32,901 bases of DNA from NCBI RefSeq assembly GCF_027587195.1, contig NZ_JAPDDP010000083.1:1-32901 (forward strand). Reading direction: 5' to 3'. Shown piece by piece: positions 7,195 through 17,091 of this stretch. The notes under the pieces were generated by a model that ran no database searches, was not told the DNA's origin, and worked only from the letters and a program-made list of their open reading frames with translations. Made by a program: the position numbers and the translations under genes. This DNA is from Solirubrobacter phytolaccae. Lineage in GTDB: Bacteria; Actinomycetota; Thermoleophilia; Solirubrobacterales; Solirubrobacteraceae. The stretch's first letter is position 1, and the number at the start of each line of letters is the position of its first letter.

Positions 7195-10100
7195 CGGCTC
7201 CCGGTGGCTTCGGGTCGCAGAAGCTCGTGATCTCGCGCGTCTGCTTGCCGCCCGAGTACTCGAGATGGACCCGGTGTCCGGGATCGGCCGCCACCTCGGT
7301 CAGGCGCGGGGAGCCGCCGAGCTTCTGGATCCACTGCGCGTCCGGCTGCGTCACCGGCCCGGCGGAGATCGCGGCGTAGTCGTAGCACACGGTCACACGC
7401 CCGAACGTGCAGCTCACGTAGCGCAATTGCTGGATGACGCCGCAATACGTGCTCTCGTTGGTCCCGACCGAGGTGCTGGTGGCCTGCGCGCTGTAGATCA
7501 CCGTCCCGCTGTCGGTCTCGCCCTCGTTGGTCGTGAAGTCGACCCAGTAGCGCTTGTTGTAGCGGTAGAAGTGCCCCGACTTGGCGACGATCGCGAAGTC
7601 GGGATACTTCTGCGGATCGACGGGGTTGTCCTGCAGACGGTCGTCGCCGTCGGCGATGTCGTCCTGGTAACGGCCCTTGCCAGGCAGGTTCCCCTGCGTG
7701 TACCGCGACGTGAAGTGGCTCTCCCAGTTCTTCGACCACCGGGCTGTCGGCGAGGGAAACACGCGCGCTTCGATCTCGACGTTGCGCTGTGTCGGCTCCG
7801 CCGCGCACATCCAGGCGAGGCTGACCGACGACAGCCACTTCCACCGCAGGCGATGGCGCTTCTGGTGCAGCCCGTCGTCGCCGTCTCGTGGGCCGAGCAC
7901 CGTGTCCGCCTTGTGATAGCTCGGTGCCCAGTAGACGGGGTTCGGCTCCTGGTTGGAGGCTTTGATCAGCCCGATCTGCCCGGCCTGGGCGCACGTCTTC
8001 TGATCGGCGGGAACGGACGCCGAGCGTGCGGCCGCCCCGCCGCCCGCGTCGGCCACTGTCTGCGCGTCGATACTCATCTCCGAGAGCCGTTGCGCGCCGC
8101 CGGCAGCGACGCTCGTGCCCGGCGCGAGCACGCTCATCGACTTGATCTGCGAAGTGGCCGACGGAGTCACCGCTGCCGATCGCAGCGCCACCTGCGCACC
8201 CGACGGGTTCAACCGCACGGTGATGCCCGTGACGAACGCGCCGCGATCGTCGAGCTGGTCCTTGAAGCGATTGAGGTCGGAGAGCTCGGCGGCGATCGCG
8301 TCCGCATCGTCCGGGTCGGTCGGCGTCTCGTTCTCGAGCTCGTCGATGTTGGCCTCGGCGAGATCCACCTGCTGCGCGTAGAAGTCCTCGATGCTGTCCG
8401 GCACGGAGCTGGGCGACGTGACACGCCCCGAACCGCCCAGACTCGCCACCTCGGGCTCGAAGTAGCCGTCGATCGCGCTCTCGACCTGCAATGCCGAGTG
8501 GTCGGGCAGCGCGGCCTCGACCTCACTCGGGTCCAGCGGCTCGTGGAAGCCGATCGCGACGTCCAGCGACTGGTTCGGGTGGGCGACGAAGTGCCGCGCG
8601 AAGACGAAGGCGTCGCGCATGCGGAACGTGAGGTCGCGCGCCGTGTCGTCCGACACCGAGTAGGTGAAGACGGGCGGCTGCCACAGCAGGTCCGCGTCAC
8701 CGCCGTAGGGCAGGTTGTCCGTCAACCACTCCTGGACGTCCGCCCCCCAGTCCGTGATCGCGTCGTAGCAGTCGCGCAACGCCGTGTCGTCGGCCTCGCA
8801 CTGCTGGGGGGTGTCCCAGTCGTCCGGCGGGAGCGGCATCGGGCCGGTCAAGGGCGCCGGTGACCGCACGTCGACCGATCCCTGGATCGCCGTCCGCCAG
8901 GAGGCCAGCATCGTGGCGTAGTGATTCTCGCGCGGCACGGAGATCGTCCACGTATGGCTGTCGGTCAACCCCGCCTGGTCGAACACGACCGCCTGGATCT
9001 GGTGGCTGCCCTCCGAGAGCGGGTCGGTGTACAGGTACCACTCGTCGGCGATCGTCGTGCAGGTCGTGCCGCAATCCGTGCCCGTGAAGGTCTCCTGCAG
9101 CGCGCCGTCGACGCGGACCTCGATCCGGTCGAGCGGGGCGCTGTGTGCCTGCGCGGACAGGTTCAGGCCGAAGTGATCCTGGCCGGTCGTCGGGTCCGCC
9201 GTCTGCGTCCACAGCTCACCGTCCAACCCGAGGTTCGGTCCAGGGCCCGAGTACTGGATGGTCAACAGCGGATCGATGTGCGCGCCGTCTCCCCAGCCGT
9301 GTCGACCGGGAAGCTGGACGGCGAGCCCGTGGTTGGGCGTCTGCCCGGTCCACCAGCCGCTCACCAGCGCCGTGAGGTCCGCCGGCTCGTAGGGGCCGTC
9401 GAGTGGACCGCCCGGCGTCCACGGCGTGGTGCCGTCGCTCGTGGTCCACGACACGTCGCTGGTCCACGGCTGCGTGACGCGATAGATCTCGAAGTCCGAG
9501 TTCGGCGCGTACTCGTAGTAGGCCCGCAGATCCATCGTTGCCTTGCGCACCGTCGTTCCGGCGGGAAGCAGGCCCGTGAGATCCCAACGCAGCATGGTGC
9601 GCCACGCCCAGCCGGCAGCCTCGTCCTCCCACACCGGCAGCACCTGCCCGCATTCCCCGCCGGGGCCGACCTCGTTGAAGATGCTGCACGCCAGTTGCGC
9701 ACACGACGGAGCGCTGCCCTGGGTGCAGTCGAGCCCGCCGCCGACGTAGACGCTCGGGTCGATCGTGACCGGCCACGCGCGGTCGCGAGCGGCAAGCCAC
9801 CGACGATCCGGGCGAAGGACGAGCCGCCACCCATCCGCTTCACGCCGCAGATCAGTGCGCACGCCGTGGTACTCGCCCTCGGCATCCAGCATCATCGAAC
9901 GCGAGAGGAGCATGCGCACAGCGCCCTCGCTGTCGCGCACGACGATCGTTCCCGACGCTGAGGCCTTCAGCGTGAAGCCCGCCGGCGCGCGCACGTCGAA
10001 GGCGAAGTCGCGCACGCTCGCGCGGTCGCGGACGATCAGCTCCTCCTTCACCGTGTCGCCGGTCGCCGTGTAGCGCAGTTCGACGCCCGGCCAGGCGCCC

Positions 10101-10582
10101 GCGAAGCCCGCGGCGGCTCCCCGCGCCGTCGCGGCCCGATTCGTGGCTCCCCGCGGTGCGAACTCGATCCAGGCGTTGCCGCGGGTGACCCGTACGGCAC
10201 CGCCGTTCAGCCGGCGCGGGATGCTGACGCGGTACTGGTTGGCCGCGTTCCGAAGCACCGCCCCGTCGCCTTCGAGTGCGTTGTCGACCGGCTTCCAGCG
10301 GCCGGATGCGTCGCGGAAGTTGAGCGACTCGGTGCCGATCTGCGTGGCGAACGTCCCGCGGCCGGTGCTGAACGTCCGCGAGGTCTGCGTGCGCAGGTCT
10401 GCGATGTCCGCGCCCTTCGCCCCCGCAGGCGGCGCCAATGCGGCTTGCCCGCGCTCCGCACCGTACGACGGCGCGACCGCGGCGGCCAGCGACACCGCCA
10501 CCGCGAGACCCAGCCATCGACCGAACCGCCTGGACGTACCGCCCCAGCGGCCATCCACCCGAAGCTGCGCACCGGCTCCCAT
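7184..10582 (-). CDS. Large secreted DNRLRE-domain protein
   Basis: 1132 residues. A basic n-region and hydrophobic stretch (FGRWLGLAVAVSLAAAVAPSYGA, about 20-42) form a signal peptide. Residues 60-290 resemble the N-terminal part of actinobacterial YD/RHS-repeat proteins (ADIADLRTQTSRTFSTGRGT, LNFRDASGRWKPVDNAL, WPVTIDPSVYVGGG). A DNRLRE beta-sandwich follows at about 325-455 (MLRWDLTGLLPAGTTVRKATMDLRAYY, SGWWTGQTPNHGLAVQL). An Ig-like unit comes next (LDRIEVRVDGALQETFTGTDCG, near 480-560). The C-terminal 550 residues match nothing I know and hold several Cys pairs and WKWLSSVSLAWMCAAEPTQ. No RHS repeats and no toxin domain are seen, so it is not a complete polymorphic toxin. A surface matrix or binding role is the cautious reading. 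Confidence 0.85.
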   Translation of the reverse strand: MGAGAQLRVDGRWGGTSRRFGRWLGLAVAVSLAAAVAPSYGAERGQAALAPPAGAKGADIADLRTQTSRTFSTGRGTFATQIGTESLNFRDASGRWKPVDNALEGDGAVLRNAANQYRVSIPRRLNGGAVRVTRGNAWIEFAPRGATNRAATARGAAAGFAGAWPGVELRYTATGDTVKEELIVRDRASVRDFAFDVRAPAGFTLKASASGTIVVRDSEGAVRMLLSRSMMLDAEGEYHGVRTDLRREADGWRLVLRPDRRWLAARDRAWPVTIDPSVYVGGGLDCTQGSAPSCAQLACSIFNEVGPGGECGQVLPVWEDEAAGWAWRTMLRWDLTGLLPAGTTVRKATMDLRAYYEYAPNSDFEIYRVTQPWTSDVSWTTSDGTTPWTPGGPLDGPYEPADLTALVSGWWTGQTPNHGLAVQLPGRHGWGDGAHIDPLLTIQYSGPGPNLGLDGELWTQTADPTTGQDHFGLNLSAQAHSAPLDRIEVRVDGALQETFTGTDCGTTCTTIADEWYLYTDPLSEGSHQIQAVVFDQAGLTDSHTWTISVPRENHYATMLASWRTAIQGSVDVRSPAPLTGPMPLPPDDWDTPQQCEADDTALRDCYDAITDWGADVQEWLTDNLPYGGDADLLWQPPVFTYSVSDDTARDLTFRMRDAFVFARHFVAHPNQSLDVAIGFHEPLDPSEVEAALPDHSALQVESAIDGYFEPEVASLGGSGRVTSPSSVPDSIEDFYAQQVDLAEANIDELENETPTDPDDADAIAAELSDLNRFKDQLDDRGAFVTGITVRLNPSGAQVALRSAAVTPSATSQIKSMSVLAPGTSVAAGGAQRLSEMSIDAQTVADAGGGAAARSASVPADQKTCAQAGQIGLIKASNQEPNPVYWAPSYHKADTVLGPRDGDDGLHQKRHRLRWKWLSSVSLAWMCAAEPTQRNVEIEARVFPSPTARWSKNWESHFTSRYTQGNLPGKGRYQDDIADGDDRLQDNPVDPQKYPDFAIVAKSGHFYRYNKRYWVDFTTNEGETDSGTVIYSAQATSTSVGTNESTYCGVIQQLRYVSCTFGRVTVCYDYAAISAGPVTQPDAQWIQKLGGSPRLTEVAADPGHRVHLEYSGGKQTREITSFCDPKPPGADDS

Positions 10583-10644
10583 CGCGTACCCGCCCTCTTG
10601 CGTCGTGTCCCGGGAGCATCTCCACGCTGCCCGGCGGCGGGGTC

Positions 10645-10673
10645 ATCAAAGCTTCCGCGCGCCGTCAGGTCAA
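10645..10673 (-). promoter_or_regulatory. Promoter of the DNRLRE-protein operon
   Basis: On the minus strand TTGACC (10673-10668) and TTTGAT (10650-10645) lie exactly 17 bp apart, matching consensus at five and four positions. The transcript would start near 10638, leaving a leader of about 55 nt before ATG 10582. Confidence 0.5.
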
Positions 10674-10675
10674 GG

Positions 10676-10736
10676 AACGTCGCGACGGTGGACGAGGCTC
10701 GGTCATGAGCCGAACTCGCCCACCGCGAAAGACGTT
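10676..10736 (-). terminator. Long hairpin after gpmI
   Basis: AACGTC (10676-10681) pairs with GACGTT (10731-10736). CGGTGGACGAG (10686-10696) pairs with CTCGCCCACCG (10715-10725). GGCTC pairs with GAGCC at the tip. The one mismatch in the middle arm is a G-U pair only when the minus strand is transcribed, which favours a role in gpmI mRNA. It ends 2 bp before the -35 box of the next operon. Confidence 0.5.
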
Positions 10737-10769
10737 TGCCCTGAAGCTGGGAGTGGTATGCGGGTGCGC

Positions 10770-12260
10770 TCAGCCGAGCAGTGAGCGACCCGTCATCGCG
10801 GACGGCTGCTCGATGCCCAGGAGCGCCAGCGCCGTCGGCGCGACGTCGGCGAGGATGCCCTCACCGTCGAGCGACTCGGCGCCCGCGGTGACGATGAACG
10901 GCACCGGGTTCAGCGAGTGGGCCGTGTTCACGGACCCGTCGTCGTTGAGCATGTGGTCGCAGTTGCCGTGGTCGGCGGTGACCAGGCACGCGCCGCCGGC
11001 CGCGTGGACCGCCGCGACGACGCGGCCGAGCTGCTCGTCGACGGTCTCGACCGCCTTGACGGCCGCCTCGATGACGCCCGTGTGACCGACCATGTCCGGG
11101 TTCGCGAAGTTGATGATCGCGAACGCGGGCTTCTCGGCGTTGAAGTGCTTGACGAAGCCGTCCGCGGCCTCGTGGGCCGCCATCTCCGGCTTGAGGTCGT
11201 ACGTCGCGACGTCGCGCGGTGAGGGCGCGAGCTCGCGCACCTCGCCGGCGTACGGGTGCTCCTCGCCGCCGTTGAAGAAGTACGTGACGTGCGGGTACTT
11301 CTCGGTCTCGGCGACGTGCAGCTGGCCGAGCCCCTTGTCCGCGATGAGCTTGCCGATCGTGATCGCCGGCCGCTTGGGCGGGAAGACGACCGGATAGTCC
11401 CAGTCCTCGTCGTACTCGGCGAGCGTGATGTAGCGGTCGATGAGCTCCGCCCCGCCGCGGTCCACGTCGGAGAACGACGGGTCGCACAGGGCGAGCGTGA
11501 TCTCGCGCATCCGGTCGGGCCGGAAGTTGAACGCGATCACGGAGTCGCCGGGACGGATCTTGGCCTCTTCGCCGACGGTCGTCGCCGCGATGAACTCGTC
11601 CGTCTCGTCGCGCTCGTAGGCCTGCGTGGCGGCCTCGGGAGCCGTGTCCACGTGATGGTCGGCCTTGCCGTGCACGAGCAGGTCGTAGGCCTTCTGGACG
11701 CGGTCCCAGCGCTTGTCGCGGTCCATGGCGAAGTAGCGGCCGATGACCGAGCCGACGCGCCCACCCCAGGACTCGACGTCGGCGAGGTATTGCTTGCCGC
11801 CCGTGGGCGACGTGTCGCGGCCGTCGGTGAACGCGTGGACGATCACGTCCGAGCCGGACGCGGAGGCGAACTCGACCAGCGCCTTCAGGTGCCGGTCGGA
11901 CGAGTGCACGCCGCCGTCGCTCACCAGGCCGATCAGGTGGATGCGCGGCGCGTCCTTCAGCGCCGCCTGCAGGACCTCGTTCTCACCGAGCGAGCCGTCC
12001 TCGACGGCCTTGTCGATGCGCGCGAGGTCCTGCGGCACGATCGCGCCCGCGCCGAGGTTCAGGTGGCCGACCTCCGAGTTGCCCATCTGCCCCTCGGGCA
12101 GCCCGACGCTCGGGCCCATGGCCGTGAGCGTCGTGTGGGGCTTCGTCGACCACAGCTCGTCGAAGACGGGCGTCTTCGCGAGCGACACGGCGTTGCCCGG
12201 ACCGTCGGGGGCGAGCCCCCAGCCGTCCAGGACGATGAGCGCGACGTGCGGGACGGTCAT
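10770..12260 (-). CDS. gpmI: 2,3-bisphosphoglycerate-independent phosphoglycerate mutase
   Basis: 496 residues, close to the usual 510 of iPGM. It converts 3-phosphoglycerate to 2-phosphoglycerate through a phosphoserine intermediate with two Mn ions. The alkaline-phosphatase-fold metal motifs are visible: ALIVLDGWGL (first Asp), GNSEVGHLNLGAG with the catalytic Ser, VSDGGVHSSDRHL, HAFTDGRDTSP, NFRPDRMRE, NFANPDMVGHTG and LVTADHGNCDHM. It is the last gene of the block and overlaps tpiA by ATGA at 12257-12260. A longer in-frame extension to 12509 only shadows tpiA. A long hairpin follows. Confidence 0.97.
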   Translation of the reverse strand: MTVPHVALIVLDGWGLAPDGPGNAVSLAKTPVFDELWSTKPHTTLTAMGPSVGLPEGQMGNSEVGHLNLGAGAIVPQDLARIDKAVEDGSLGENEVLQAALKDAPRIHLIGLVSDGGVHSSDRHLKALVEFASASGSDVIVHAFTDGRDTSPTGGKQYLADVESWGGRVGSVIGRYFAMDRDKRWDRVQKAYDLLVHGKADHHVDTAPEAATQAYERDETDEFIAATTVGEEAKIRPGDSVIAFNFRPDRMREITLALCDPSFSDVDRGGAELIDRYITLAEYDEDWDYPVVFPPKRPAITIGKLIADKGLGQLHVAETEKYPHVTYFFNGGEEHPYAGEVRELAPSPRDVATYDLKPEMAAHEAADGFVKHFNAEKPAFAIINFANPDMVGHTGVIEAAVKAVETVDEQLGRVVAAVHAAGGACLVTADHGNCDHMLNDDGSVNTAHSLNPVPFIVTAGAESLDGEGILADVAPTALALLGIEQPSAMTGRSLLG

Positions 12261-13014
12261 GAGCCCTGCGCCGCCTTCACGATGGCGCCGAACGACTCGG
12301 CGTCCAGCGAGGCACCGCCGACGAGCGCGCCGTCGATGTCCGGCTGCGAGAGGAGCTCCGCCGCGTTGTCGGGCTTGAGGGAGCCGCCGTAGAGCACGCG
12401 CACGGCGTTGCCGGCTTCCTTGTCGAAGCCCTGCACGAGCGCGCGGACGAAGCCGCACGTCTCCTGCGCCTGCTCGGTGGTCGCCGCCAGGCCGGTGCCG
12501 ATCGCCCACACGGGCTCATAGGCCACGACCACGCGGTGCAGCTCCGAGACGGGCACCTTCTCCAGGCCTTCCTGGACCTGGTGGCGGAGCCGACGCTCGG
12601 TGTCGCCCTGCTCGCGCTCCTCCTCGGTCTCGCCCACGCAGAGGATCGGGATCAGGCCCGCCTCCAGCGCCCGCGGGACCTTCAGCTGGAGCGCACGGTC
12701 CGTCTCGCCGAAGTACTGCCGGCGCTCGGAGTGGCCGAGGATCACGCCCTGCACGTCGATGTCGACGAGCTGCGGGGCGCTGACCTCGCCCGTGAACGCG
12801 CCCGAGTCCTTCTCGTGCATGTTCTGGGCGTAGACCTGGACGGCGCTGCCGCGCGCGCTGTCGACGACCGCGGACAGCGAGAGGAACGACGGCGCCACGA
12901 CGACGTCGACGTCCTCCACGGCCCCGACCCGCGGAAGGAGCCCTTGGATGAGCTCCTCCGCCTCGGCGATCGTGTTGTTCAGCTTCCAGTTACCGGCGAT
13001 GAACGGCTTGCGCT

Positions 13015-13018
<4 letters not shown>
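12257..13018 (-). CDS. tpiA: Triosephosphate isomerase
   Basis: 253 residues, full length for the family. It interconverts dihydroxyacetone phosphate and glyceraldehyde 3-phosphate. Catalytic elements are intact: GNWKLN (Lys), VILGHSERRQYFGE (His), VVVAYEPVWAIGTG (Glu, with loop 6) and VLYGGSLKPDNAAEL (phosphate grip). ATGA overlaps join it to pgk upstream (13015-13018) and gpmI downstream (12257-12260), so equal expression is likely. Confidence 0.97.
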
Positions 13019-15178
<2,160 letters not shown>

Positions 15179-15221
15179 CTACCGAAGGCGGCGACATAAC
15201 CCCGGTCGCGGTTACGCGGCG

Positions 15222-15249
15222 ATGACAGCTGCCCCCGTCCGGGTATGAG
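15222..15249 (+). promoter_or_regulatory. Possible promoter of the small membrane gene
   Basis: ATGACA (15222-15227), 16 bp, then TATGAG (15244-15249), 11 bp before ATG 15261. This is a modest match and would give a near-leaderless transcript, although GGAG also sits just before the ATG. Confidence 0.3.
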
Positions 15250-15260
15250 AATCGGCGGAG

Positions 15261-15581
15261 ATGGACAGCTCGATCAGCGATGACGACGACTGGCCCGTCC
15301 GCGCGATCGTGGTCGTGCTCGCGTGCCTCGCCGGGGCGGTCGCGGCGCTCGAGTCGCTGATCGTGTTCCTCGTGCTCGTCTGGGCCGATGACGACCACGG
15401 GAACCTCAACCCGGACGCCGCGCTCGTGCTCCGCGGGGCCTTCTACGTGCTGGCCCCGGCGGCGCTGGTGGGCGCGATCCTCACCTGGGAGCTGCGCTGG
15501 CGGCGCGTCGCCCGGATCGTGACCGTGCTCGTCGCGGTGCTCGGCGCCGCCGGTTGGTGGCTCGTCACGCACCACGTCTAG
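15261..15581 (+). CDS. Small three-helix membrane protein
   Basis: 106 residues with an acidic N-terminus (MDSSISDDDDW). Three hydrophobic helices follow: AIVVVLACLAGAVAALESLIVFLVLVWA, GAFYVLAPAALVGAILTW and VTVLVAVLGAAGWWLV. No family is recognised. It is divergent from gap. Its TAG stop (15579-15581) lies inside the left arm of the inverted-repeat element, so the last residues and the stop may date from that insertion. Confidence 0.65.
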   Translation: MDSSISDDDDWPVRAIVVVLACLAGAVAALESLIVFLVLVWADDDHGNLNPDAALVLRGAFYVLAPAALVGAILTWELRWRRVARIVTVLVAVLGAAGWWLVTHHV

Positions 15582-15745
15582 TGTCGCGATTCAGAAGTTC
15601 GCGGGCCGCTACCGGACGTCTCGCCGCGCCTGGCGGCCGCCGGCGATCCCGCACGTACACCCGGTATGCGCTGGAATCACCGCCGGACCCAGCCACGACG
15701 ATCGGGCCCGCTATCGACACGCGAACTTCCGACTCGCGACACTAG
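15578..15745. mobile_element. 168-bp element with 26-bp terminal inverted repeats (MITE-like)
   Basis: The left end (15578-15603) and right end (15720-15745) are inverted copies of each other over 26 bp with two mismatches. Both outer ends begin CTAGTGTCGCGA and both inner ends read GAAGTTCGCG. No credible coding frame lies between them. CTAG at each outer edge is compatible with a 4-bp CTAG or 2-bp TA target duplication, as used by IS5-like and IS630/mariner-like transposons. The size and lack of genes suit a non-autonomous MITE. Each end supplies the TAG stop of the gene running into it. A large bidirectional terminator is the alternative reading. Confidence 0.6.
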
Positions 15746-16479
15746 GCGGCGACCACCGCCACCCCGGTGCGGCCGCCGTCCACGTCGAGGACGACGCCGT
15801 GCACGAAGGCCGACTCGTCGCTCGCCAGGTAGACCGCGGCGGGGGCGATCGCCTCCGGCGTGCCGAGGTCCGCGGCGGGCGTGCCGCGCATCATCACGGC
15901 GCTCGGGTTGCCCGGCTCCTGGATCACCCCGGGCGAGATGGCGTTCACGCGCACGCCCTGCGGCCCGTACAGCGCGGAGTAGGCGCGGGTCATCGACTCG
16001 ACGGCGCCCTTGGTGCCGGTGTAGACCGGGCTCGGAACACCGAGCCGAGCGACCCACGAGCCGAGGTTGACGATCGCGCCGCCTCCGCGCTCGGCCATCC
16101 GCGGCGCGACGGCCTCGATCAGGAAGTGCGGAGCCTTCACGTTGACCGCGAACATCCGGTCGAACCAGCCCTCGTCGATGACGACGTCGGCCGACGAGGG
16201 GTACGTGGCGGCGCTGTTGACGAGGATGTCGATGCGGCCGCCGAGCGCGTCGGCGGCGGCGTGCGCCAGGGTCTCCGAGGCCGCGGGTGAGCCGTCGAGG
16301 TCGGCGGCGATGAACCGGCCGCCGCTCGCCGCCGCGACCTCCGCCCCACGGGCCGCGTCGCGGCCGCTGACCACGACCTGGGCGCCCTCCTCGCCGAACG
16401 CCAGCGCGATCGCGCGGCCGATGTTGCTGGTGGCGCCGGTGATCAGCGCGGTCTTGCCTTTAAGTCGATTGGACTGCAT
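15742..16479 (-). CDS. Short-chain dehydrogenase/reductase (SDR)
   Basis: 245 residues, classical SDR. Cofactor motif TALITGATSNIGRAIA (residues 10-25), NSAATY in place of NNAG, the catalytic Tyr-Lys as YTGTK, a Ser 13 residues before the Tyr (NLGSWVARLG), and the closing VLDVDGGRTG. The substrate is unknown. The start at ATG 16479 is set by the family N-terminus; a longer in-frame extension to 16890 shadows the TetR gene. It is transcribed divergently from a TetR regulator across 39 bp that hold two operator palindromes, one covering this ATG. Its TAG stop lies in the right end of the MITE-like element. Confidence 0.92.
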   Translation of the reverse strand: MQSNRLKGKTALITGATSNIGRAIALAFGEEGAQVVVSGRDAARGAEVAAASGGRFIAADLDGSPAASETLAHAAADALGGRIDILVNSAATYPSSADVVIDEGWFDRMFAVNVKAPHFLIEAVAPRMAERGGGAIVNLGSWVARLGVPSPVYTGTKGAVESMTRAYSALYGPQGVRVNAISPGVIQEPGNPSAVMMRGTPAADLGTPEAIAPAAVYLASDESAFVHGVVLDVDGGRTGVAVVAA

Positions 16480-16485
16480 GGTCCA
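16470..16485. promoter_or_regulatory. TetR operator copy 1, over the SDR start codon
   Basis: TGGAC-TGCATG-GTCCA is an inverted repeat with 5-bp arms containing the SDR ATG. It shares the TGGAC/GTCCA core with the second copy 25 bp away, so one regulator probably binds both. Confidence 0.6.
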
Positions 16486-16491
16486 GAACTG

Positions 16492-16513
16492 TACTGGACT
16501 ACGCAGTCCAGTA
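16492..16513. promoter_or_regulatory. TetR operator copy 2, perfect palindrome
   Basis: TACTGGACT-ACGC-AGTCCAGTA: 9-bp perfect arms around a 4-bp centre, 5 bp before the TetR ATG. A possible minus-strand -10 box TACAGT (16493-16488) abuts it. The layout fits repression of both SDR and tetR. Confidence 0.75.
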
Positions 16514-16518
16514 TCCTG

Positions 16519-17091
16519 ATGGGCATGCCGGCGACGACAGCGAAGGGCGCAGCGACGCGGTCGCGGATCGTGCAGACCGCGGCCGACCTCGTGCTCGAGC
16601 GCGGCGTCGGCGGCACGTCGCTCGACGACATCCGCGCCGGCACGGGCACCAGCAAGAGCCAGCTCTTCCACTACTTCCCGGCCGGCAAGGCCGAGCTGGT
16701 CGAGGCCATCGCGGCCTTCCAGAGCGAGCGGGTGCTCGAGGCGCAGCGCCCACACCTGGACGAGCTCGACAGCCTCGAGAGCTGGGAGCGCTGGCGGGAC
16801 GCGGTGCTCGCGCACTACGGCGCCCAGAAGCACCTTGCGTGCCCGATCAGCGCGCTGACGATGGAGGCGGGGGTCGACGCGTCCGCTCACATGGAGCGCT
16901 GGCAGGCATCCATCGAGGCGGGCGTGCGGCGGATGGGCGTCGACGACGACGGGCGCACCGCGCTCGCGATCTTCGCGGCGCTGCAGGGCGGGCTGCTGCT
17001 GATGCGGGCGTCGCAGTCGCTGGAGCCGCTGCGCGCGGCGCTGGACGGCGCGCTGGTCATCCTCCGGGAACGAGCAGCACCTTCCCGTTGA
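16519..17091 (+). CDS. TetR/AcrR-family regulator
   Basis: 190 residues. N-terminal HTH: SRIVQTAADLVLERGVGGTSLDDIRAGTGTSKSQLFHYFPAGKAELVEAI (residues 15-64). The C-terminal ligand domain includes ACPISALTMEAG, like the TetR_C_16/YxaF-type group that often ends its helix with GCP or CPI. It is divergent from the SDR gene, which is its likely target. ATG 16525 is an alternative start. Its 3' end overlaps the convergent MDR gene by 35 bp. Confidence 0.92.
   Translation: MGMPATTAKGAATRSRIVQTAADLVLERGVGGTSLDDIRAGTGTSKSQLFHYFPAGKAELVEAIAAFQSERVLEAQRPHLDELDSLESWERWRDAVLAHYGAQKHLACPISALTMEAGVDASAHMERWQASIEAGVRRMGVDDDGRTALAIFAALQGGLLLMRASQSLEPLRAALDGALVILRERAAPSR

Noticed and set aside
6803-8863. A 686-codon plus-strand open frame
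   Set aside because: Antisense to the DNRLRE gene, with low-complexity Arg-rich translation and no motif.
10676-10769. GGGCAAACG followed by a GC-rich hairpin, recalling a GEMM (cyclic di-GMP) riboswitch on the minus strand
   Set aside because: The second conserved segment (GGGACGCAAAGCC type) and the P1b pairing are missing, and the element lies upstream of the next promoter, so it cannot be in that leader. A terminator explains the pairing.
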